Positions 56,653 to 64,000 of a stretch of 64,000 nt of DNA are shown in pieces. The DNA is from Solobacterium sp. (GTDB lineage Bacteria > Bacillota_I > Bacilli_A > Erysipelotrichales > Erysipelotrichaceae), in contig JAILLA010000029.1 of NCBI GenBank assembly GCA_024693325.1, forward strand, positions 1 through 64,000. Reading direction: 5' to 3'. The translations under genes were made by a program, and so were the position numbers. The notes under the pieces are model-generated. The model had not been told where the DNA came from and made no database searches. It saw nothing but the letters and a program-made list of their open reading frames with translations. Numbering within the stretch: position 1 is the first letter of the stretch; each line of letters opens with the position of its first letter.

Positions 56653-59600
56653 ATGGAGAATAAAGAAACCTACCGTGTTGTGAATTATGGCAACAAAGCA
56701 ACCCGCCGCGATTATTCAAAGGTAAGTGCGGGGCTGGATCTTCCGGATCTGGTGGAAATACAGACAGCATCCTTTGAGTGGTTCACAACGGTAGGTATCA
56801 AAGAAGTATTTAATGATATCTACCCAATCTACAACTATGCCGGAAACATCCGGCTGAAGTTCATTGATTATGAATTCGGCGAGCCGAAATATTCGATCAG
56901 TGAATGCAAATACAGAGAAACAAACTACTGTGCACCTTTAAGGGCAAAGATGGAACTCGAGATCGTTGACCCTGATACAGGTGAAGTGATGACGCAGTGG
57001 GAAGAAGTCTTCCTCGGAGACTTCCCTCTGATGACACCGACCGGCACGTTCATTATCAACGGTGCTGAGCGTGTTATCGTCAGCCAGATCGTGCGTTCAC
57101 CCGGTGCATATTTTGATATCGTTTCCGAAGACCGTACAGGCCGTGATACATACACATGCGAACTGATCCCTTCCAGAGGAACCTGGCTGGAATTCATGTC
57201 GGATGATAAGAAAGCGGCTCTGGGCAGGATCATGAACGTTTCGATCGACCGCAGAAGAAAGGTGCTCAGCACGATCCTCTTCAAGGCGATCGGTATGTCC
57301 CTGAATCTTGAACGTACAGATGATCCGTTTGATACGACAGAAATGCAGAAATTCCTGAAGACTCTGCGTTTCGAGCTGTATCCGGATGTGATCGTTGAAC
57401 AGGAAGAAAGAGAATTCCTGAACGACTACATGCTGCTGTACACATCTGTATTCGGAAATTATGAGGAGATCCTCAACACACTGAACGCTGATAAGACAAA
57501 GACTACAAATGAAGCTCTTCTGTCTGTTTATGAAAACCAGCGTGCAGATGAAATCGCTACGATCGACGGTGCCATCAACCTGATGGATGCCAAGTTCTTC
57601 GACTACAGAAGATATGATCTGACGAAAGCAGGCCGTTACAAGGTACGCAAGAAGCTGAACATTCTTGACCGTATGGAAGGCCATAAGCTTGCGGAAGACC
57701 TGGTCGGTGCCGAAGGAACTGTCATCTTCAATAAAGATGTCCATATCGGAAAAACAGAGCGCAACGCACTGCGTCCCGAGATCAACAAGGGCATCAACTG
57801 CCGTGCACTTCCGTTCAACCATACATTCTCCCATCCTGTAACAGCTGTGATGAAAACAAGCTGGACGAATGCACTGGTCGGAAGAATCCTTGCGACAGAC
57901 CTTGATGGAAGCACTGTATCCCTTTCCAAGGGAACGGTCCTGACACCGGAAGATGTTAAAGCAGTAGCAGCTGAGTTCAGCGAGGTTACTGTTTATGCAG
58001 GAATCATCGCAAGCGAAGCGAAACTGACAAACGACAACGTAACAGCAGTACTGAAGCTGGGACAGCGTCTTTATACACCCGGCCGTCTGACGGTCAACGG
58101 TGCAGATGTGACTGATGGTGCAGGAACAAACTTCCTGGACCGCTACATTCCGGACGGAGCTGCTCCGAATCTGACGAATGCGAAGAAAGAAGCAATCACA
58201 AAGATGGTAATGGAAGGCGCATCTGTCAGCCTCTGGCTGGTTGGTGCGTGCGTACAGGAGATCACGATCCTGGCAGCTGACGGACATCCTGTCAAGCTGA
58301 TCGGTATCGATCCGCTGAACGACAAGCACACCATCACAATGCCGGATATGTATGCGCTGTACAACTATGAACTGACGATGCTCGATGGTATCGGCACAAC
58401 AGATGATATCGATATGCTGGGCAACCGTCGTATCCGTACAGTCGGTGAACTGATCCAGAACCAGTTCCGTATCGGTCTTTCCCGTATGGAACGTGTTGTC
58501 AAGGAAAGAATGTCTATTGCGGACGCATCCAACCTGACACCGAAGCAGCTGACGAATATCCGTCCGCTGACAGCAGCAATCAAGGAGTTCTTCTCCAGCT
58601 CCCAGCTGTCACAGTTCATGGACCAGCAGAACCCGCTGGCTGAGCTTTCCAACAAGCGCCGTATCTCTGCGCTGGGTCCCGGCGGTCTGACACGTGAACG
58701 TGCCGGATTCGAGGTCCGTGATATTCATAACTCCCATTACGGAAGGATCTGTCCGATCGAAACACCTGAAGGTCCGAACATCGGTCTGATCTCTTATCTG
58801 ACTACTTATGCAAGAGTCAATGAATACGGATTTATCCAGACCCCGTACCGTAAGGTCATCGACGGATATGTAACGGATGAGATCCAGTACATGTCTGCAG
58901 ATGAAGAAAACGATCACGTTATCGCTCAGGCGAACGAGATCGTAGAGGGACATCTGGCAGGCGACCGTATCGTCGCGAGAATCGCCGGTGAAACCGTCAT
59001 GGTTTCCAAAGACGAGATCGACTTTGCGGACGTCAGCCCGCGTCAGATCGTATCTGTCGCGACAGCCTGCGTTCCTTTCCTGGAAAACGATGACTGTACA
59101 CGTGCTCTGATGGGCGCTAACATGCAGCGTCAGGCAGTTCCTCTGCTGAACCCGCACAGCCCGTTTGTCGGCACAGGTATGGAACACCGTATTGCCCGTG
59201 ACTCAGGTGCTGCCTGTGTTGCGACGGCTCCCGGTGTCGTTACCTATGTAGATGCTACTAAGGTAGTCATTCAGGAAGACAGCGGAAAAGAACATACATA
59301 TGAATTGACGAAATACCGTCGTTCCAACTCTTCCACATGTCTGAACCAGAGACCGATCGTCTTTGACGGTGAACGTATCGAGCGCGGTGACATCCTGGCT
59401 GATGGTCCTGCAATGCAGAACGGTGAGCTGGCACTTGGCCAGAACGTCCTGATCGCATTCATGACATGGCATGGTTACAACTACGAAGATGCGATCATCA
59501 TGTCCGAACGTATGGTACGTGAAGACGTATATACTTCCGTTCATATCGAAGAATATGACATCGAATGCCGTGATACAAAACTCGGACCTGAAGAGATCAC

Positions 59601-60810
59601 GAGAGATATCCCGAACGTTGCAGAAAGCGCATGCCGCAATCTCGATGGAAGAGGTATCGTCATGGTCGGTGCGGAAGTAAAAGAAGGAGATATCCTGGTC
59701 GGTAAGGTAACACCGAAGGGCCAGAGCGAGATCTCTCCTGAAGAAAAACTGCTCCTGGCGATCTTTGGTGAAAAGTCCAGAGAAGTCAGAGACAACTCCC
59801 TGAAAGTACCTCACGGCGGTGCAGGTATCGTTCATTCCGTACGTATCTTCAAACGCAAGGATGACCATGAACTGTCACCGGGCGTCAATGAAGTCGTAAA
59901 GGTATATGTCGTCCAGAAGAGAAAGATCTCCGAAGGCGATAAGATGGCCGGCCGTCACGGAAACAAGGGTGTCATTTCAAGGATCATGCCGATCGAAGAT
60001 ATGCCTTACATGCAGGATGGTACTCCGATCGACATCATGCTGAACCCGTTCGGCGTTCCTTCACGTATGAACATCGGCCAGGTCCTGGAAGTACATCTGG
60101 GAATGGCTGCGAGATCTCTGAACTGCAAGTTCGCTACACCGGTATTTGACGGTGTATCCAACGAAGACCTCAGAAACATCATGCAGGAAGCGAACACATC
60201 CGCAGACGGAAAGTATCTGCTGACTGACGGTATGACAGGCGAACCGTATGATGAGCGCATCGCGGTCGGTGTCATGTACATGATCAAGCTGGCTCACATG
60301 GTCGACGATAAGCTGCACGCACGTGCAACCGGACCTTACTCACTCGTAACTCAGCAGCCTTTGGGCGGTAAAGCTCAGAACGGCGGCCAGAGATTCGGTG
60401 AAATGGAAGTCTGGGCACTGGAAGCTTATGGTGCTGCACATACACTGCAGGAGATCCTGACAGTGAAGTCAGACGACATCATGGGCCGTACAAAGACTTA
60501 CGAAGCAATCGTTAAGGGCAAGGATCTGCCGGAACCCGGTATTCCTGAGTCATTCCGCGTCCTCGTACACGAACTGCAGGCTCTTGCAGTCGATGTCAAG
60601 ATGGTCGGTGAAGACGGTGAGGAAATGGATCTGAAGCAGATGGAACAGGAAGAGCTGAAGGAAGAAACAACGCTTGACCTGAGCCGTCAGAACATTGTCA
60701 ACGATGCTGAATCACAGTCAGATCTGACGATCACTGACAGCCTTGAAGAAGAGATTCCTGAGGCAGCAGCTGTCGGATTTGATGACTTCGATGATACGGA
60801 TCAGTACTAA
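56653..60810 (+). CDS. RNA polymerase beta subunit
   Basis: A 1385-residue beta subunit, about 190 longer than Bacillus RpoB. The N-terminal lobe reads [19 protein letters not shown]. The rifampicin region contains [19 protein letters not shown] and then [11 protein letters not shown]. The catalytic regions [19 protein letters not shown] and [15 protein letters not shown] follow. Asn667 sits at the E. coli His526 position. Extra residues appear between about 350 and 620, where Bacillus is shorter, rather than at the ends. The ATG at 56653 begins [22 protein letters not shown], a normal RpoB start; the frame is open 90 bases further upstream, but that stretch is not conserved in type. Confidence 0.95.
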   Translation: MENKETYRVVNYGNKATRRDYSKVSAGLDLPDLVEIQTASFEWFTTVGIKEVFNDIYPIYNYAGNIRLKFIDYEFGEPKYSISECKYRETNYCAPLRAKMELEIVDPDTGEVMTQWEEVFLGDFPLMTPTGTFIINGAERVIVSQIVRSPGAYFDIVSEDRTGRDTYTCELIPSRGTWLEFMSDDKKAALGRIMNVSIDRRRKVLSTILFKAIGMSLNLERTDDPFDTTEMQKFLKTLRFELYPDVIVEQEEREFLNDYMLLYTSVFGNYEEILNTLNADKTKTTNEALLSVYENQRADEIATIDGAINLMDAKFFDYRRYDLTKAGRYKVRKKLNILDRMEGHKLAEDLVGAEGTVIFNKDVHIGKTERNALRPEINKGINCRALPFNHTFSHPVTAVMKTSWTNALVGRILATDLDGSTVSLSKGTVLTPEDVKAVAAEFSEVTVYAGIIASEAKLTNDNVTAVLKLGQRLYTPGRLTVNGADVTDGAGTNFLDRYIPDGAAPNLTNAKKEAITKMVMEGASVSLWLVGACVQEITILAADGHPVKLIGIDPLNDKHTITMPDMYALYNYELTMLDGIGTTDDIDMLGNRRIRTVGELIQNQFRIGLSRMERVVKERMSIADASNLTPKQLTNIRPLTAAIKEFFSSSQLSQFMDQQNPLAELSNKRRISALGPGGLTRERAGFEVRDIHNSHYGRICPIETPEGPNIGLISYLTTYARVNEYGFIQTPYRKVIDGYVTDEIQYMSADEENDHVIAQANEIVEGHLAGDRIVARIAGETVMVSKDEIDFADVSPRQIVSVATACVPFLENDDCTRALMGANMQRQAVPLLNPHSPFVGTGMEHRIARDSGAACVATAPGVVTYVDATKVVIQEDSGKEHTYELTKYRRSNSSTCLNQRPIVFDGERIERGDILADGPAMQNGELALGQNVLIAFMTWHGYNYEDAIIMSERMVREDVYTSVHIEEYDIECRDTKLGPEEITRDIPNVAESACRNLDGRGIVMVGAEVKEGDILVGKVTPKGQSEISPEEKLLLAIFGEKSREVRDNSLKVPHGGAGIVHSVRIFKRKDDHELSPGVNEVVKVYVVQKRKISEGDKMAGRHGNKGVISRIMPIEDMPYMQDGTPIDIMLNPFGVPSRMNIGQVLEVHLGMAARSLNCKFATPVFDGVSNEDLRNIMQEANTSADGKYLLTDGMTGEPYDERIAVGVMYMIKLAHMVDDKLHARATGPYSLVTQQPLGGKAQNGGQRFGEMEVWALEAYGAAHTLQEILTVKSDDIMGRTKTYEAIVKGKDLPEPGIPESFRVLVHELQALAVDVKMVGEDGEEMDLKQMEQEELKEETTLDLSRQNIVNDAESQSDLTITDSLEEEIPEAAAVGFDDFDDTDQY

Positions 60811-60823
60811 GGAGGTATAAGCG

Positions 60824-63800
60824 ATGAATATCAATAACTTTGACGCGATTAAAGTCGGACTCGCCTCTCCTGAAAGAATTCGTGAATGGTCCTACGGTGA
60901 AGTAAAGAAACCCGAAACCATCAACTACCGTTCCCAGAAGCCTGAACGTGACGGTCTGTTCTGCGAGCGTATCTTCGGTCCCCAGAAGGACTGGGAATGT
61001 GCCTGCGGAAAATACAAGAAGATCCGTTACCAGGGCGTTGTATGCGATCGCTGCGGCGTTGAGATCACAAAATCCAGCGTCCGCCGTGAGCGTATGGGAC
61101 ATATTGAACTGGCTGCTCCGGTTGCGCATATCTGGTATCTCAGGGGAATTCCTTCCCGCATGAGCTTACTGCTGAATGTGCCGCCCAAACAGCTGGAAGA
61201 AGTAGTTTACTTTGTAAGCTGGATCGTAACTGATCCGGGCGACACAAAGCTGAGCTACAAGCAGATCCTTTCCGAACGTGAATTCCGTGAGAATACGGCT
61301 ATTTACGGACCGGGCAGCTTCAGCGCTGCGACCGGTGCGGAAGCGATCAGAACACTGCTTGAACAGTGCGATCTGGAAAAGGAATACACCGCGATCCTGA
61401 AGGAACTGGAAAAGGCAAACGGCGACAAGCGCAAGAAGCTGATCAAGCGTCTTGAAACTGTCGATGCGTTCCGTACCAGTGAAAACCGTCCTGAATGGAT
61501 GGTCCTGACGGTACTGCCGGTCATTCCGCCGGATCTGAGACCGATGCTGCAGCTGGACGGCGGAAGATTTGCGACAAGTGACCTGAACGATCTGTATCGT
61601 CGTGTCATTACCCGCAACAACCGTCTGAAGAAACTGCTTGAACTCGGAACTCCCGCGATCATCGTTCAGAACGAAAAGAGAATGCTGCAGGAAGCTGTCG
61701 ATGCTCTGATCGACAACGGACGCCGTTCCAAGCCGATCACCGGCGCGGGCGGACGTGCGCTGAAGTCACTGTCTCACTCACTTAAGGGTAAGCAGGGACG
61801 TTTCCGTCAGAACCTGCTCGGTAAGCGTGTAGACTTCTCCGGCCGTTCCGTTATTGCAATCGGACCTACACTGAAGATGAATCAGTGCGGTCTGCCGAGA
61901 GAAATGGCTATCCAGCTGTACAAGCCGTTCGTTATCAACGAACTGGTCAACCAGCAGATCGCCAGCAACCCCAAGACAGCTGAAAAGCTGATCGACAGAC
62001 AGGAACCCCGTGTCTGGGACGTTGTTGAACAGGTCATCAATGGCCACCCTGTATTCCTGAACCGTGCACCTACACTGCACAGACTTGGAATCCAGTCCTT
62101 CTTCCCGAAACTGGTTGAAGGACATGCAATCCGTGTCCATCCGCTCGTATGTCCGGCATTCAACGCTGACTTCGACGGTGACCAGATGGCTGTCCATCTG
62201 CCTCTGAGTGAAATGGCAAGAGCTGAGACGGAAGTCCTGATGCTCGGTGCCAACAACATTCTGGGTCCGAAGGATGGTAAACCGATCGTTACTCCCGGAC
62301 AGGACCTTGTTCTGGGTAACTTCTATCTGAACATGGAAGAAACAGCTGAGGAGTTCTATGCGAAAGCAGACGCACTCGAAAAGCTGGGCCTGCCGAATGA
62401 GGCTGCGAAGTGGAGAAGATACGGTGATAACGAAGGACATATCTACAAAGATGTCAATGAGATCCTGATGGCATATCAGACCGGCGCAGTACATCTTCAT
62501 ACAAGGATCGCGCTGCCCGCAAAGACATTGAAGAAGACATGCTTCAACAGTTATCAGAATGAATGCTATCTGCTGACATCTGTCGGTAAGATCATCTTCA
62601 ATAACGTACTGCCCGCTGACTTCCCTTATATCAATGAAGCAACGGAAAGCAATCTGAAGGTTACTCCGAACGATGACTTTGTTCCGATGGGAACAGATAT
62701 CCGCAAGGAGATCCAAAGCCGTAAGGTCACTTCCGAATTCAAGAAGAAGGACCTCGGAAACCTGATCGCTGCAGTATTCGATAAGTACAACATCAACGGT
62801 ACAAGTGATATTCTGGACTCCCTCAAGGATATGGGATATCTCTATTCCACAACTGCAGGTATGACAGTTGCCCTCAGTGACATTTCTGTCGCACCTCATA
62901 AGGATGAGATCGTTGGTGAAGGACGTCAGAAGTCCGATCAGCTGAATGCACTGCGTGACAGAGGCATGCTGACACCGCAGGAATGGGAACGTGCGTTCTC
63001 CTCTCTGTGGGACCGTGTCAAGAACAACGTCGGTGATACACTGATGGCATCTCTGCCCCGTATGAACCCGATCAACATGATGGCTGTATCCGGTGCCCGT
63101 GGTAACAAGAACCACTTCACACAGCTTGCCGGTATGCGTGGTCTGATGGCTCGTCCTACACAGTCCAAATCACGTAAAGAATATCAGCCCGGTATCATCG
63201 AAGTCCCGATCTATTCATGCTTCCGTGAAGGCATGACCGTATCAGAGTTCTTTATTTCCACCCACGGTGTACGTAAAGGTCTGACCGATACTGCTCTGAA
63301 GACTGCCGAGTCAGGTTATCTGACAAGACGTCTGGTTGACGTTGCTCAGGAAGTGATCGTCAACGAGGAAGACTGCGGAACAGATAAGGGATATCTGGTA
63401 GAAGATATCGTTGATCCGAAGAACAACTCCATGATCGAACGTCTGTTTGATCGTATTGACGGACGCTATACTGCTGAAGCAGTGGTCGATCCCAACAGCG
63501 GTGAAGTCATTGTCGAAGCTGACACATATCTGACCAGCGAACTTGCAAAGAAGATCGTTGATGCAGGTGTCAAACAGGTATACATCCGTAACGTATTCAC
63601 ATGTGAATCAGCACACGGAATCTGCTGCAAGTGCTATGGCCGCAACATGGCTACAGGCAATCCTGTTGAAACAGGCGAAGCGATTGGTGTCATGGCTGCC
63701 CAGGCTATCGGTGAACCCGGTACCCAGCTGACCATGCGTAACTTCCATACCGGCGGCGTTGCCAACCAGAGCGGTGATATCACACAGGGTCTTCCCCGTG

Positions 63801-64000
63801 TTGAAGAACTGTTTGAAGCCCGTACTCCGAAGAGAGTTGCAGTTGTTGCGAAGATCTCCGGTGAGATCACTGATATCCGTGAACAGGAAAATCATCAGGG
63901 TATGATCGTTACTGTATCCAATGATCAGGAATCCATCGAACATAAGTGCGACCTGACACAGGCTGTATCCTCAGACCTGAGAGTCGGCTCACTTGTTGAA
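60824..64000 (+). CDS. RNA polymerase beta-prime subunit (partial, 3' end outside)
   Basis: The first 1059 codons of rpoC, open to the window edge. It starts 13 bases after the rpoB stop with GGAGG. The N-terminus has the zinc site with CACG and CDRC motifs (about residues 60-85), the lid and rudder regions, the active-site [12 protein letters not shown] (near residue 448), the bridge-helix/trigger region [15 protein letters not shown], and [20 protein letters not shown]. No frameshift or insertion is apparent. The remaining C-terminal part lies beyond base 64000. Confidence 0.96.
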   Translation, partial: MNINNFDAIKVGLASPERIREWSYGEVKKPETINYRSQKPERDGLFCERIFGPQKDWECACGKYKKIRYQGVVCDRCGVEITKSSVRRERMGHIELAAPVAHIWYLRGIPSRMSLLLNVPPKQLEEVVYFVSWIVTDPGDTKLSYKQILSEREFRENTAIYGPGSFSAATGAEAIRTLLEQCDLEKEYTAILKELEKANGDKRKKLIKRLETVDAFRTSENRPEWMVLTVLPVIPPDLRPMLQLDGGRFATSDLNDLYRRVITRNNRLKKLLELGTPAIIVQNEKRMLQEAVDALIDNGRRSKPITGAGGRALKSLSHSLKGKQGRFRQNLLGKRVDFSGRSVIAIGPTLKMNQCGLPREMAIQLYKPFVINELVNQQIASNPKTAEKLIDRQEPRVWDVVEQVINGHPVFLNRAPTLHRLGIQSFFPKLVEGHAIRVHPLVCPAFNADFDGDQMAVHLPLSEMARAETEVLMLGANNILGPKDGKPIVTPGQDLVLGNFYLNMEETAEEFYAKADALEKLGLPNEAAKWRRYGDNEGHIYKDVNEILMAYQTGAVHLHTRIALPAKTLKKTCFNSYQNECYLLTSVGKIIFNNVLPADFPYINEATESNLKVTPNDDFVPMGTDIRKEIQSRKVTSEFKKKDLGNLIAAVFDKYNINGTSDILDSLKDMGYLYSTTAGMTVALSDISVAPHKDEIVGEGRQKSDQLNALRDRGMLTPQEWERAFSSLWDRVKNNVGDTLMASLPRMNPINMMAVSGARGNKNHFTQLAGMRGLMARPTQSKSRKEYQPGIIEVPIYSCFREGMTVSEFFISTHGVRKGLTDTALKTAESGYLTRRLVDVAQEVIVNEEDCGTDKGYLVEDIVDPKNNSMIERLFDRIDGRYTAEAVVDPNSGEVIVEADTYLTSELAKKIVDAGVKQVYIRNVFTCESAHGICCKCYGRNMATGNPVETGEAIGVMAAQAIGEPGTQLTMRNFHTGGVANQSGDITQGLPRVEELFEARTPKRVAVVAKISGEITDIREQENHQGMIVTVSNDQESIEHKCDLTQAVSSDLRVGSLVE

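Noticed and set aside
57097..58329. Open frame of 410 codons on the minus strand
   Set aside because: It is wholly antisense to rpoB, whose product is well conserved there. Its translation is Cys/His/Gln-rich and family-less, as expected of an antisense frame of a codon-biased gene.
61778..63115. Open frame of 445 codons on the minus strand
   Set aside because: Antisense to rpoC over its most conserved part; no ribosome site or promoter and low-plausibility composition.

Overview
The window is a chromosomal segment of a low- to mid-GC Bacillota. Erysipelotrichia is the most likely class. This rests on the RpoB sequence (an Asn at the position equivalent to E. coli His526, as in the related Mollicutes, and a long RpoB), HPr kinase-based carbon control, a T-box in front of cysS, an agr-type peptide signalling locus, an LPXTG surface protein and the rapZ-yvcK-whiA cluster. 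No tRNA, rRNA, CRISPR array, transposase or phage gene was seen. Coding density is high and no gene-free stretch exceeds 300 bases.

Layout: (1) 1-2.1 kb: an M20 peptidase on the minus strand and a small secreted protein. (2) 2.2-8.7 kb: a sugar locus with a PRD regulator, a PTS EIIC permease, a ChbG/YdjC-type deacetylase, a GH1 phospho-glycosidase and an esterase, apparently for an acylated or acetylated beta-disaccharide. EIIA and EIIB are absent. (3) 8.8-18 kb: mutS-uvrA, then hprK, a PpaX-like phosphatase, a ferritin-like protein and a sulfatase. (4) 18-22.9 kb: an agr-like system. agrB, a LytTR regulator and a GHKL kinase lie on the minus strand. A divergent M14 carboxypeptidase gene separates them from a small AgrD-like peptide gene missed by ordinary gene calling. 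Two copies of a 44-bp conserved element sit in the two intergenic regions. (5) 23-29.9 kb: a DegT aminotransferase, an S66 peptidase, fumC, a PH-like protein, an ABC half-transporter and a GNAT enzyme. (6) 29.9-35 kb: rapZ, yvcK, whiA, a membrane protein, a second GNAT and gap. (7) 35-40.3 kb: a ROK protein, an unusual membrane-anchored HTH protein with a large external part, a GYF-domain protein and a tandem peroxiredoxin-like protein. (8) 40.3-64 kb: T-box-cysS-mrnC-rlmB-sigma factor, then rpmG-secE-nusG, rplKA, rplJL and rpoBC. This core transcription/translation block is interrupted by an SGNH hydrolase, a CYTH protein, an AEC transporter and a 2115-residue LPXTG adhesin. rpoC runs off the end.

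The most interesting system is the split agr-like locus. The peptide gene is detached from agrB, appears to use serine rather than cysteine for its ring, and shares a regulatory element with the agrB/carboxypeptidase intergenic region. Second is the HTH-TM-RCC1-Fn3-Cys-rich protein, which has a palindrome at its own transcription start. Several genes, including agrB, mutS and the first secreted protein, have their -10 box only 5 to 10 bases from the start codon and no Shine-Dalgarno sequence, which suggests leaderless mRNAs.
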